The translations under genes and the position numbers were made by a program. Of a DNA stretch of 64,000 nt, positions 1 to 12,900 are shown one piece after another. Within the stretch, counting starts at the first letter, position 1; every line of letters begins with the position of its first letter. The notes under the pieces are model-generated. The model worked only from the letters and a program-made list of their open reading frames with translations. It was not told the DNA's origin and did not search any database. The stretch comes from Struthidea cinerea. Taxonomy: Eukaryota > Chordata > Aves > Passeriformes > Corcoracidae. The DNA lies in contig VZTI01004088.1 in the NCBI GenBank assembly GCA_013397865.1, positions 4,512,204 to 4,576,203 on the forward strand. Direction: 5' to 3'.

Positions 1-3000
1 AATTATCTGTGTGGACACGAGATGGTTGACTGAATAGAACATAATAGAACATAATTATAATGTTAGTACTCTATAGGTGTTATGGAGGGCAGAAGTTTGC
101 ACATTTCTGCCTTTTTATCTGAGGTAAACTTCCTAATGCTTCCATCAAGGTAGTCGACATGCTGCTGGCTTCAGTGCCTGTATCTGTTGCTGAGACTGAA
201 TTAGTTTTCAAACCTTTCACACCTCTCTTTAAGACATGGTGAAACTCATAGCCTGCTTCTGAGAAGTTCTTTGCATTTTATAAACAAAGAATTCTGTGCA
301 AAAGCAAATTCTGATTGCTTAATTATTTGCAACATCTTGTGCGAACTCCCATTACATGCCTGAAACCTTCCACTTGGAACAAGTGGGCACACTAAACAGA
401 CATAACTTTTCTTTGCATTTTGAGGATCTGGTCTTTGCAAAATGGTATTATATATTCCTATTCAAAATGGTATTATACTATTCCTATAATAAAATATTAT
501 TATAGGAATAGTATATTCCTATAATAATATAGTATTATTATAGGAAGCTTCTAGTACATCGTTAGTAAAAGAACAGGTATGTTTACCTTTTGAAATAATT
601 ATTTACAATTTCTCATTTTTCTAGTAATTTCATGATTGCAATCATGTCATCAGTTTGTAGGAAGAGTTCTAAATATATATTTATAATGGATATTTTCTCA
701 GAAAGGGAAATAACAATGCTCAACCTAGTCTATTAGAGCAGTAAAAGTCTTCCACTGTTCTTACAAGTTTGGGTTAAATGTAAGGTGTTTTGTAATGCTA
801 GTAAAAATAGCTGTGCTTCACTTTCTGAGGGTAATGAGGGGAGATAAAAGTGGTGCCTCCATCTTCTGAAATTTTGAGGGGGAAATTAGTTTGTCAGGAA
901 ATGGTTTGAAACTGATGCTCAAGTATTGTAAGGAATGCATACTACAGAGTCCAGCATTCCTAGATCCATCATTGTTGATTACAGCCTCCCCAAGAAGATG
1001 TTCCATGCTTTTTTGTATTAAGTGTAATTAGGTCATTACAGAAACACGTTCTGTCTTCCTCTTCTCAGTGCTTGCTACAGCAACCCAGAAAGAAGCTGAC
1101 ACTTCGCGTTACCTAGTGTTTTAATAGCTTTATATGCAAAATCTCCACTGCTTGTTGGGCTGCCTGCTGGAAGCCAGCTGTGGCCTACCATCAAAAGCTA
1201 TGTATCAGGTTCCAAGAGCATGTCATAGTGGGGTGGTAAAACCAGTAGAGCCACATATTACTGTGTGTGGTAGCCCATGGAAAGGGGCAATCATGCAACG
1301 TGAGAATAATTTTTTTCAGAAATAGACTTCTAAGATCCAGCTGCCAGGTACTCACAGAGTGGGGTATATCCTTGCCTATGGTTTTGCTCAAGGACAGAGC
1401 AAAGCTGGGAGCAGGAGGACCCATGAGGAAAAGCCCAGGGAAGTTTGGGGATGGGATGTGGGACAAAAGACTGAAACTAAGGATAAATTCTGCATCCAAA
1501 AGTAGTAGTGGACTTTATGATACTCCATTCTCCAACTCCCCAGTGGGGTTTGCCACAATTCACACACAGCAAGGCCAGAGTTAAGTCATGCAAAGGGCCC
1601 TCCTGCCTGGCAGAGGAAGACCATGGCCATGGCACAAAAGGCATGCTGGAATCCGGAGGGTGGGCCAGGCCTGCAGCTCAGGCTTGTCATCATGTGCAAA
1701 GCAGTGTGGGCTGCAGGAAGGCCAGGGGGTTGTGAGACCTGGGGTGATGCTGGGAGATGACAGCTTGTTTGTTCAGTCAGAGAGCTGTGGGGCTCTGCAG
1801 GTCCCCAGGAGGAGTGCACTTCCTGGGATCTGGTGATTTGAATGATTACAGTGAAGCTCGGTCAGGAATTTGTGGTTGGAGGAAAACTTTGTTTTTAATA
1901 CACAGAAGAACTCCATGTGGGATACAGCTTCTACTTACCTCCACCTGCAAGTCCATAAAGACACTTGAAACTTCCCAGCTCAGGCTCCATAAACACATAC
2001 TAGACCTACACCACAGCTCTGGCTGACAGACTGCCAAAGCTTTTAAAACTTTACAAAGTTATAAACATATATAAACTATATATGTACACTGGAAACAATC
2101 CAGATTCGAGAAGCATCTGAGAAGGCACGTGGTAAACACAGTCAGTAACTTTTATATAACATGAAAGCCACTGGTTTGCCTCAGAACAGCAGAGCCCTGA
2201 CCACAGTGGATTTGGAAAGCTGGCTGGCGTGGCTTAAGGCAGACCTATTTCTGTGCTGGAGAAGTGATTTCCCTGGGATTTGAGGCAGAAGTAGTATTCC
2301 CCTTTAGCTAAAAGCGTCTGTATGCCTCTGACTGCCTTATGGAGCCAACTACACTAAGTGCACAAAATGTGCAGTTGTCATCCAGAGTACAGCTGGATCT
2401 GAGCAGAGTCATTGTCATTTTCTCCTGCCATGCTAAATCTCTTCAATTTACAATTTCTTTTTCCTTATACTTTCATGTTCTGCAGCTGTTTGTAAACCTG
2501 TGAGTTGTACCCAGTTCAAGCTGCCTTCTCCACAAAGAGCATTGACAAAAATGTAGCTGTGGGCTTTTGTCCACATAAAGACATTTTGGCCGTGGGTGCC
2601 TGTGTTACTGAACTACTTGCTGGCCTTTGAGCCTTCTGATCCCCATTTCAGACTAGTGGTGTGTATATTTAAAAAAATCTTCGCACATATTCAGGTTTTA
2701 CAGCCAGGACTCACAGCCACTTACAACCACAGATGTTTTCAGCCACTCTGTGGCAATAAAGAACTAAGTAGGTAAAAAAGGAGCTAGAAACTGTTTTCGA
2801 AAGAAAAACATCCTTCAAGGAAGGGAGGTCTCACTGTTCCATCAGAAGGATGGCTCAGTGCTGGGTTTGCCCAAGGTCTGGGGTCAGACTGCAGTCCCCC
2901 TGGATGTCATCAGGAGCCTCTCACAGACCTGTACTTGTCATTATTTGAAGGTCTGTTTTTAAAAAGAAACATTTTTAAAAGAATATTTATGCTCTCAGTT

Positions 3001-3741
3001 AGACTTCTCAGCTTCTTGCCTCTCCGCTGTATTACCTCTGAAAGAGTTAACAGGAGAATGAGCTACTAAGCCAGGGGACTGATGAGATAAAGGGACCTGC
3101 AGGCTGGGAAGGTCTGTGGTCCATTATGAGTGGCAGGGCTGAGTATGGGCACTGCCAGCTGGATCAGTCGTCTGGGAATACAGTTTCAGAGGCCCCGAGC
3201 CTGAAAGAGTAACCCCCAGTAAAGGCTCATCGCCCCCGCCCTGCTCTTGCCCTTTTGGTGGGTTCGGGCCTGCTGAAGCATTTGAGGGGGGTGGGTTCAG
3301 CAGTGAGCGGGCTGAGCAAGTGCCATGGGAGGGCAGCATTGCTCAGACACAGAGCCCAGCGCCTTTCAGCCTCGTCCTGCACACACCCATGGAAGGGCTC
3401 CTCCTCTGAGAGCCCCTGCGCGCTCCCGGTCTCATGGGACCTGCTGCCCCGGCCGTCAGCCCGGGACACTGCAGGAGAGCCTGGCTCGTGAGGGAACCGC
3501 TGAGCCCGTGGTCAGCCTTAGCTGCTCACCTGTCCCTCTGCAAACTCTGCTATTCTTGAGCTAGTTTGGTGAGTTTTTTTCCTTTTTTCTTCGAGTGTCT
3601 TCAAAAGATAATTACATAGAGCTGGGGCCGTTTGCTCAAGTTACTCTTAATTCCCATGGTGGTTGTAATGAAGTGTGTACTGCACATCCATTTTACTAAA
3701 GTGGTGTACAAGGACACACTTGACTTGCTTTTCCTCTGCAG
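1..3741. other. Non-coding DNA, no gene seen
   Basis: I see no convincing coding region here. The short open frames overlap on both strands, lack paired splice signals and resemble no family. The stretch holds an AT-rich double hairpin at 474-546 (listed separately). About 3120-3560 is clearly richer in G+C and CpG than its surroundings, and a splice-donor-like GTGAGT follows it near 3569. That patch carries several overlapping open frames of 71-80 codons on both strands, as expected of GC-rich DNA with few stop codons, so I do not call them genes. The last bases form a pyrimidine-rich acceptor (CTTTTCCTCTGCAG) leading into the candidate exon at 3742. Confidence 0.6.
474..546. repeat. AT-rich double hairpin (two adjacent perfect inverted repeats)
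   Basis: Positions 474-491 and 498-515 are perfect reverse complements (18-bp stem, 6-nt centre). Directly beside them, 516-529 pairs perfectly with 533-546 (14-bp stem, 3-nt loop). All four arms share the core TTCCTATAATA or its complement, so the two hairpins are related copies. Just upstream a short direct repeat, caaaatggtattata, begins near 439 and again near 464. Such AT palindromes can form cruciforms and may come from a small hairpin element or local inverted duplication. No element family is recognised. Confidence 0.85.
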
Positions 3742-3840
3742 TTGAGGAAGGACAGATCATTAAGAAAACGGGACCGCTACCTTACTGGAGCCTTCAAACA
3801 GATCCCCCGGCCTGACTCCTTTGGAAGAGACACAGACTGA
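3742..3840 (+). CDS. Candidate terminal coding exon (unidentified protein C-terminus)
   Basis: A good splice acceptor (CTTTTCCTCTGCAG, AG ending at 3741) precedes an open frame of 32 codons ending in TGA at 3838-3840. The frame starts at the exon edge in phase 0. It is basic and protein-like, with RSLRKRDRYLTGAF in the middle and RPDSFGRDTD at the end. A second frame of the same segment is also open for 23 codons (starting EEGQIIKK, ending at TGA 3813-3815), so the true phase is uncertain. An AATAAA signal at 4644-4649 could end the transcript about 0.8 kb downstream. I do not recognise the protein, and no partner exon is identified in the window. A chance acceptor plus short open frame remains quite possible. 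Confidence 0.3.
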   Translation: MRKDRSLRKRDRYLTGAFKQIPRPDSFGRDTD

Positions 3841-4643
3841 GTCTCTGAGACCTGCGGAGGCTTTGGTAAAGGGCTTTGAAATGCTTCCTCTTCCCCCAGG
3901 ATGGTTCTGCTCCCAGCATCATTGCGGGTTTTATCGCAAAGCAGACAGGCTTGCTAGTGAATGGGAGAAGTGTCCATTAGAGGAAACATGGGAGAAACAC
4001 CCTGCACCAATGAACAAAACCATTTCTGAAGATTTCCATTTTGTAGTAATGCTGGCAGGTGCTCTTCCCATGTGATTCAGTTGGGCGTTGGAGATTTGTG
4101 TGTTTAGGTGCTGGCTGGTCTGCCTCATGCTGAGTGCCCAAGGTGCTGTCAGAGGACAGACATTTTCACATTCAAATCCTCCTTTCCCAGTTCTTGATTT
4201 CACAGAAGTTGCAGCATATACACAGATGCTCATTCATTTATTATTTCCTGAAAAATTGTCTCCTTGGAGCTGCTCTCCATAGAAGTGCTATCCTGTAGTC
4301 TCTCACAGAGGAACTGATGACAGGGATTTAAATCAAGCCCTTCCTGTATGTCAAAAGAGTACATAACTCCCCAGCCAGAGTGCATTTTGAAGCTGAGATT
4401 ACATTGGAGCTTTCAAGCTAGATATATTTTATATAAAGTAATTGCACAGTCTTGTGTTTAAGATATGCACTCAAGTTTCTGCCTTTGATCTAAGAAATGC
4501 TTATTTCCCAAAGTGGAACAGTATCAATAGGAAATATTCATATCTCAAATAGCTTTATTGCTTCAGGGCTGGGGTGCTGTCCTGGAAGACTGAAAATAGG
4601 GTTGTTCTGTTCCAAGTGATCTACCTAAATATTGAAATTTGTG

Positions 4644-4649
4644 AATAAA
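4644..4649 (+). terminator. Possible polyadenylation signal AATAAA
   Basis: This is a canonical AATAAA hexamer about 800 bp downstream of the stop codon of the candidate exon at 3742-3840. It is listed only as the nearest plausible 3' end for that transcript. The hexamer occurs often by chance in AT-rich DNA, including elsewhere in this window. Confidence 0.15.
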
Positions 4650-6929
4650 AGTCAGAGGTGAAAAAGGGGAAAGTTGGCATCAGCGACATTGTAACGATTT
4701 CGACTTGCATTTTCACTTAAAAAAAATAAAACAGAAGTTACACAAATAATTCTTTTCAATCCAAACAAAATACAAGGGTTTTCTCTTTGTCACAGAAAAC
4801 ACAAAAATCTATTTGTGTTGGATCAATTTTATTTTCTTCTTTTATTTTGGTAAATAATATTCTTAAATATGCTTATAGGGGTCTATGCAGAGATTCATTG
4901 AGCAGAAACCTGTTCATACTTTTGCAATGCTTTGATCACTGGACTTGGCATTGTCTGTCAAAGCTTTGATTAACATGACAAGATGATGATGAATTTTTGT
5001 CCATGGTGAATAACCCAACATCCTTTACTAGTACAAAAGGGAATTATATTCTTTTTTTCATATCTACAGATGGATATGGATATGGGTATCTACAAACACC
5101 AGGAAGGGATAGAGTTAAATTCCTAATACTTGTTAATAATTTGCCTTTGTATTATCCTGCCATCCTTCATTTCTTCCACAAAGTTTCCTAATATCAGGAT
5201 GTACTAGGAGGAAAGTATTTGTTTAGAGGTAACTAAACAAATCTCGAAGCTCTTGCTTCTAGGATCAGGGACATCACTTAATCATGAAAGTGTCCCACCA
5301 CTGATAACGTTTTTTTTTCACTGTTCTGCAATTCAAGGGAACTTTGGGGTCCACCTGTGTAAAGGACCAAGGTAAACTCTGAATGATCACTAAAAGTAAA
5401 CCCATTTGCTATTTATTATTTTATAGCTGAATATGGTAGCTACTTCGGAGTTGTGAAAAGAGAAGACATCCTTAATTGCCTCTGCAGAGCATTTGCAGAC
5501 TAGAGGAGTCAGCAAGCACTGGTAGGGTATTTCAAATCATGCAGTGCTCTGCTACATTTTCATAGTAAGGAAAGTATGTTCTCCTATAGGAATTACTGTG
5601 TTCAGTGCTTTGCCCTATGTTAAACAGGTAGTAGCTCAGATTTTAGGGGTCCTTCATCCCTTAAAGAATGTTAGCTAAATAAATCTACTACTCTGAGTTT
5701 AAAAATTACCATTGTTGTATTAAAGCATTGGAGTACTTCACAAAAAAAAAAAAACAACCCTCTGAACTCTAGATTATAATGAAGAGATCATACAGAAAAG
5801 AGAAAACCGGTTAATTTTGCAGTGAGAGGAAAACACATTCTTCGAACTCCCCAAAGGCAGGTTTTCCTGTGGTGAGGCCTCAGGAGGAATAGTAAGCAGA
5901 AAATGATTCCTGTGATGTTTAGGCTTGCAGTTTGCTGCTTTGCAATGTGACACACAAATTGGTGGGCAAAAATGTTTATTTTCTTTTAGGTGTTGCTAAT
6001 GAAGTATCTGTACTTCTTTGAGAACTTAAAGTGAACTCCAATCCTACATTGTTATGTTCAGGAGTCGGTACTGATTTCTTCTCCATATTCCCCGATGGCA
6101 GCCTTAAATGCCTTTATTTTGCAGCGATGCGAGATTGGTATCAGTCTATTTTCTTTCCTTTCTCACTGTATCTCAACTTGAATTGAGCTTTTGGTGGGCT
6201 CACCCCATGCTTCCCTTAGTATCACATTTAAGGCGTCCAGATGGGGTGACAGAATGGAATAAGACACCAGCCCTCCATCTGTTAAAAAAAAAAAAGAAGA
6301 AAGAAAAAAAAAAGAAATTAAATACAAGGTTTTATTGTTCTTTAAGTAAGAACAGATACAGTCTGTATGTCAAGGCCAAACTATATGCTATTAAATCTAT
6401 CCTTTGAAGTCTTCCATTGGGCTGACCAAGGACAGATGGTAAACTGTTAGCAGTTGATATGGGATTAGGTCAAGTCGAAGTTCAAGATTGAAGGTAACAG
6501 TAAGAGTCTCAGTTCAGTTGTCAAATGTATTAGTTTATTTAACGAATACCACAAAGTCAGCATCTTTGCTACTGTTCTGCTAGTTTAAAAATTGGGAGAT
6601 TTATTTACCCAAGGATCTCCACACTCTTTAGAAGTTTAATATGGCAAATGCATCTGTTGTAGCTTAGTAGCTGAATAGCAATAAAATCTCTATTCTTTTG
6701 GAGGAGAAAAGAGTTTAGATTTAAGATGTACCAGCCTAAAATATACTGCAATTCTTTTTAAATTTTTGTTTTATTTTTGCCTGGCTCATATATTTGCATC
6801 ATTTTCCTTTGTGTTCCTATTTTCTTTGCATATGCACCAATTGGAGAAAATGATTACTAGTATCAGATGTAGGGAAGGCTGTAGCAGCATTTCATTTCTT
6901 ACACTTTATTTTCACACCCAAATAATGAA

Positions 6930-7210
6930 TGAAGACTATTGACCGTGAAGCTGAAATGCTGCATACGTGTCAGGCTATCTATTCTTCAAATTTCGCAGAG
7001 GAAATGAACTTGCCTTAAAAACAATCTAACCAAACATGTTTAGAAACAGCTTTCGCAGAACTGGCTGATGTTTGCCATATGACACACGCAATGGACATTA
7101 GACATAATTTGGCAGCAAGAAAAGCAGTTAAGTGTATGTCAGTGAAAGAGCTGAGACAAAATGAACTTTCAAGATCTGGTCATAATCTTACAAAATAATT
7201 ATTTGTCAGC
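6930..7210. promoter_or_regulatory. Candidate conserved non-coding element
   Basis: This is unique-looking, non-repetitive sequence with balanced composition. It has scattered retained CpGs in an AT-rich background, two copies of ttcgcaga (near 6995 and 7053) and runs such as ATTAGACATAATTTGGCAGC. No open frame explains it. The call is a judgement on texture only; conservation cannot be measured from one sequence. Confidence 0.2.
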
Positions 7211-10200
7211 CTCATGATTTAATAATGTGCACGGTTTATAGAAGTTAAGGACCGAAGGGGTGAGCCTTTGCTAGCAAAGCTAGAACTAAAAATGCTCAAG
7301 ATAATTTCCTAAAGAACAGCTCTTCTTTATGGCTCTACCTATTTTTTTCTTCCCCATAACTCCTTTACAAATTCAGTGAAAAGGAAACTCTTCTCTATAA
7401 GGTGTGTTTGGGCAGAAAAGAGGAGCAATAGTGATAAGCCCTGATAGTGTAAAGTTCTCTACAGTCACAGGAGGAAGAGCTGCTGTTGCAGCATAGAAAT
7501 TACTTTTCAGGTATATAAATCATGAAATTAAAACAACTGAAGGTTTTCCTAATACTGTTCAGTATATTATGGGTACACACTGACTTCTCTGTATGACATT
7601 TGTTCTTGTATGTACTTATTACATATGTTAATGTGTCATGTGAATAAGTAAATATTGCCAGAAAAACAGGACTTCTGAAGTTGTGACACTTTGTGCTTCA
7701 TCACTTGACATTCAACAGCTCTTCTTAATTTTTGCAGTTGGGATGATGTGTAGCTGACTGTAGCGTTACACTGTGTTACTAACACATCCAAACTAAAAAA
7801 AGAGACAACCCTAGAACTGTTTCTGGTTCACTCTCATCTCAAAGAGGTTTCTGTCTAAAGGCTCAGGACTCAATTCCCATTTAAACAAAATTTTAAGCTT
7901 GGCTGGAGGTGGTGGGAAAATCACTTCATACCATTTCTCCTGTTCCTTGGACTTGGGCTGGCGGAAACTACTGTTGCAATAAAGCTGCGGGCTTCCTCCT
8001 GCCTGTCACAAGGAATGCTGTAGCTCCCTGAGTACTGCCGAACTTCAGGGCTCAAATGTGGCGCTGTCTGGTCTGCAGAGTCCTTTGATATGCTCCTTTC
8101 TCCCCTTGTTGCCTGCTTGTCTGTGCTGAGCTAGCAACCCCTGTGCAGAGTGACGGGCAAGTTCTGGCAGCAGCAGATGGACAAGGCACAGCACAGCCCT
8201 GCAGACCTCCTTCTTCTTTAGAGATCCACAATGTTCTGCACTGTAGTAGTACATAAATTTTTTAGCTTCAAGTTTCAGCTACAAGACTGGCAAATCTGGA
8301 AAAGTCATCTATGCAGACTGGACTTTTCCTTACCCACTCTCCCAGGCAGCATTGGATTCAGGGAATGGGGATGGAGTGAGTGCAGAAAATAGCCATTAGA
8401 AACTTGTTGAGCATTTCAGTGGGCCTTTTCTCACCTCAGTGTAAGCTTTACACAATTACCATAGACTACAAAAATGGAAAACTATAACATCAGGTGGAAA
8501 GAGTCTAGGATCTACTTTCCAGACATGTTTGAAAGTCACTCAGGAGAAGCAAAACATTTTAATTTCTGAATGTTGGTCTTTTCCACTTTCTTTTTAATTA
8601 GCCATTTATAGTGCTTACCTTAACTAAGACTGATGTCTGTACTCCCTACTTGAATAGGAAAAGGCTCCCATTATACTTGGCAACATAAAGGAATGTTAAA
8701 TAATCAAAATCAAACCGCACTTTCTCAGTATATTTTGGTATCCAAATGTGTTCAAAATATACTCATCTATACATGGTTTGAGGTCCTCCATGCATGTTCC
8801 TGCTGTAATTTCATTTTCCCCTTTTTCCTGTGTTCTCCTCTCTGCTCATTCTTTTGAGAAGGGATCCACACCTCCCTGGTTTCAAAATTCTCTGGCTACT
8901 GCAGCTTCATTTATTTGGGTCCAATTAGCTCCCTGAGGTTTTGGTTACTATTCTTGGTTTTTCTGAGGTAAATAGTGAGCAGACTGGATCTCTAGAAGCA
9001 CTTGGCCTCCCACATCTAATGTTAATGTTTCTCTTTGAGGATCCACCAGGTCCTACACTCCTGAAGCTGGAAAGTTCTCGGGAGATCCTTCCCTTCACTT
9101 TTGAACCCAAGCTGACCTGACCCCAGATCTGCATATAAACCTATTTGAGCATGTTTCCTATACCCACTTCTGCCTGCAACATTTCTCTTGGACATTAATG
9201 TGTCTTCTCAAGAGACCTGGACAATTCTTAGAGTCTGATGTGATGCAGAGGAAGATATTGTCCCTGTAGGGAGAGAGGTGTGCAGGTCAGAAAGGTGTAA
9301 CACCCTAACACTTGTGGGTGTCTTTGGGGCAAGTCCCCATACTCTGTTGCACTCAACATGGACTGCTCCTTGTGTGTTTGCTCTGGGACAGGCCTCTTGC
9401 AAACAACAATGTCCATATACTAAAGCAGATTAGAGTTCATGGGTGCAAATTGAAAATTAGGTTCGTTGTTGTAATTTTTCTCGATAAAGAGCAGCAGCAA
9501 TTGCATTGTTTTGTAAAAGGCTGGGATATAAAAAGTATAAATGGTACACTAAAAAATAAAAAAAATCTGTTCTGTAATATCCAGGGGCCATGGCTGTCAA
9601 GGGCCAACACAGCTATCAAGAAAGTCTAAAATTAAAACAGACAAGTTGCCAATGCATAAAACTGCGATCATCATGTTCACTTCCCAGTTTGTTTCAATGA
9701 CCATCCCATCTGTGAAACATATTTCTGTGGGACAGTTAAGGGTTGCAAGCATAAACCAGCCCATTCCAGTGAATGCCACGACCTAGGTGTCGCTCTTGTT
9801 TGATAAATGCCTGGGTGGCCCCACTGCCAAGGATATAACCACAGATAATACAATCCAGAAATCCCTTTCCAAAGCAGTGAGTAGTTGAAATTTATGTACT
9901 TGCATAACTCATTTATTGCCGTGAGAGCAACGAATCCAAGGTTGTCAGCTCCAGCCATAGCGGTTGCTCCCTGATCCAAGAGGCCTGTGACTTTATTGTT
10001 GGAACGGGAGAGCTGCGGCTGGTGACTGGCACCGCTGTTTAGATGCTGCTATGTATGGCTGGGGACGTGCTGGATGAGAGGTAAGGGCACAAACTTCTCT
10101 CTTTGGCAGGAAGAAAAATACCTCAGCAGGAGTGATTTAAGTGGGTAGGGTTTGAATCCAAGGCCTCAGGCCAATCTGATAGGCTCTGTTTTCTCGAGTG

Positions 10201-11959
10201 GGAAGTCTCTGATTTGCCTCATTCCTAGCAATGTGGTAGCACCCACAGATTCTTTTCTATTTCAAATACAGACTTAAAGGCTTTCAAGGTCAGTTCTGGT
10301 TTTATGCATTATTGTGATTGAGATTTGGGAAACAAGTTCGGAATACCCATAAGAATATAATGCTGGAAAAATTCCTTATATCTGGGAAATCTGTTTTCCC
10401 TCTCGCTGCTCTGTCATGCATTGAGCTGAGATCATAACGACCCTAGAACTTCTGAAGATGCATATCTGATAGCAAAATGGAAAGAGTTTTTTCTCTGAAG
10501 AGTCTGTGAAGCTCTTAAGTGACCGATGCTGTAGAAATACTAAGTATTACTGTGACTAATTAATGATTTGACACAAAGGTTTGTTTTAACAACCCTGTGC
10601 TCTTGTGTCAGGCATCCAAGCAGGGACACAATCTCAGGGCCAGGACTCTGGGGCTCACTTTGTTTTCTCTCTTCCAAAGCAGTCACCCTTTCTTCCATTT
10701 TACTGTCTGTCATGATAGTTTTCCCCTTCTTTTAGAGAGATGAAGGAGTTCTGTTTAGAATAAGATGCTCCTAATGTTGCATAGATTGGACAAAAGGTAC
10801 AAAATACCATCACCAGCTTGCTTATTTCAATGGTAAAATCTTCTGAGAGTAACTCTTCTGTTTTCTAAATATTGAGACATCTGACATGTAACCACAAAGT
10901 TGCTGGTGTCTCTTCATTTTTAAAACAAAATGAGATAACGTAGTTTATTTAGGGGAGAATGGGATGAGACTTTGGTTTTCACATTTAGACAAAAATTAGA
11001 TTTTTTTTTTCTTCTTGAATGGGAGAAAATCACTGACTGCTATTGCTTATGGTGGCAAATTTCTCATACATGGAAATTAATACCAAGAGGTTTTGCTCTC
11101 TGAACTGGGGCTATTCTTATTCCCAAAAGCTCTGTATGCTCTACAGATGGTGGAGAAATTAAATTTTGTGTCAGCCTTCTCTAATCAAGGAAAATGGGGC
11201 CTGGAAATGTCAGTCAACCTGCTACTGACAGTGTGGGGACCATAAGTTCTACACACTTCTTGTTACCTGACTTATTTTTTTTCTGCACAAACAACTGTCC
11301 TATATCTTGCCCTGAATCCTGGGTCAAGCAGATCTATAGTGTGAGGATTACAATAAACCCCATAATAACCTCTTCTCATCTTCCTTCCCTGATGGTGAGA
11401 GACACTGACCGAGCTGAATATATGACTTCCTATGTCCTTTTAACCACAGGCCTGACCTTCTACATAAAAGTTTCTATCTTATGAGAATCTTGTCAGGATT
11501 TACCGGTTGTGCTTATTATTAATTAAGAGGTACTAAGTTTAAAAAGTCATTAGAAATCAAATCACAAAGGATAAGTTAAAAACCTTTCTGTGAACTTTGA
11601 CATGCCCCTGTATTACATCTAAACCCACACCAACAAAAAGAGACATTAATAAAATCATTATATATTTGAAGAGTAACACCTTGCCCATGTAAAGTTTATG
11701 GCTACAAATGAATACGTGTCAGGGAGCACCATCAAGTCCATTAGGCCAAAGATTTCACTGTTGCTATTCATTCAGAGGGGAACTTGTATGTTGCCATGAT
11801 GGACAGTAACATAAAAAATTTAAAGAGGGATAAAAGACCCTTTCTCCTTTTTCAACCCGGCCTTATAAACCATACACGCTTCTAGGGAAGTATGAATAAA
11901 AATAAAACTTGCTGCCATGATTTACTCATTCATAAATCTTTCTTTTTTTTTCTTTTAAT

Positions 11960-12260
11960 CACTAGAAATCTATTCCAGTGCATGTAAAGTCTTAATGAGA
12001 CCTAGCAACATTATGAGTGCTGGGAGCAATCGCCCTTCAGCCTCATGCCTGCAAACGCTCTCGAGGCATGCATATATCTCATTATGGCCGAACGCCCTGT
12101 CATGTGTTATTCCTTACTTAGTGACAATTTGTCATTGTCACCCTTGACATGTCACTCTGCTGCAGAAAGATTTGACTTCAGCGTAAAATGTGGCAATCAG
12201 ATGAGAGAATTTTGTAATCTAAACTGAAATATGGGGCTGAGAGAGACTAATTTTATTCAA
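11960..12260. promoter_or_regulatory. Candidate conserved non-coding element
   Basis: The segment is non-repetitive and keeps several CpGs (caatcgccc, acgctctcgagg, gccgaacgccc) inside AT-rich surroundings. It includes a near-palindromic GACAATTTGTCATTGTC and a homeodomain-like CTAATTTTATT. The short open frame at 12045-12227 has no family features. The texture resembles developmental enhancers in vertebrates, which is an inference. Confidence 0.25.
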
Positions 12261-12559
12261 AAACAATCCTAATATAACATAAATCGGAAGAAATGTTTGC
12301 ATTTAAGGATTTTTATTAAAGTTCCCTTCCTTTGCCTTTTCCCAGCCCCTGCTCCCCCACTTCAATTATTCCTTAGAATAATGCTTTTATTTTTGAAGGA
12401 TGGAGTCTTATATTTTAATACCATGCATTTTCAATTAAGTGCACTAAGATCTGTGGATGTAACTATTACTTAAACTATAAGTAATGGTTACATGTAAAAA
12501 TTAGGGAAACATATTGTGCTTTAGATAAATTGCATTCAGACTACTTCTTATTATAAATG

Positions 12560-12900
12560 GGGTAGAAAATGGATTTTTAGCTCTGGCTGGCCAAAGAGCC
12601 AACATTTGTATCTACTTCATTTGTTTAAATATATTTCAAGCCAGATTGAAATCCATATTGCCTGACATTAATTGAGTACTGAAGCATCAGTGTACTCAAG
12701 TTTCATAAACCACCGATGAGTGAGTTTCTACAGGCTTGATTTAAAAATATACTGTCCCTTTTATATGAAAATTATATTCCATTTATAGTGTAATTCTTAA
12801 AGCCCAACATTAAATGGTATAAGTCTTAATAAGATGAATGTAAATATGACATTTGTGCTGTTGAGTTGACATCTTGTTTGCTAAGAAAATTATATTCTGT
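12560..12900. promoter_or_regulatory. Candidate conserved non-coding element
   Basis: AT-rich but complex sequence with several homeodomain-type cores (ACATTAATTGAG, GTGTAATTC, ACATTAAATGG). It contains a direct repeat of GAGTACTGAAG / GTGTACTCAAG type near 12675-12700. There is no open frame and no repeat family. The call rests on composition and motif content only. Confidence 0.2.

Noticed and set aside
6240..6325. Segment ending in an A-rich tail that recalls a SINE or Alu tail (tgacagaatggaataagac...)
   Set aside because: The resemblance covers only about 20 bases, the upstream sequence has no SINE body, and Alu elements are primate-specific whereas the window is avian.
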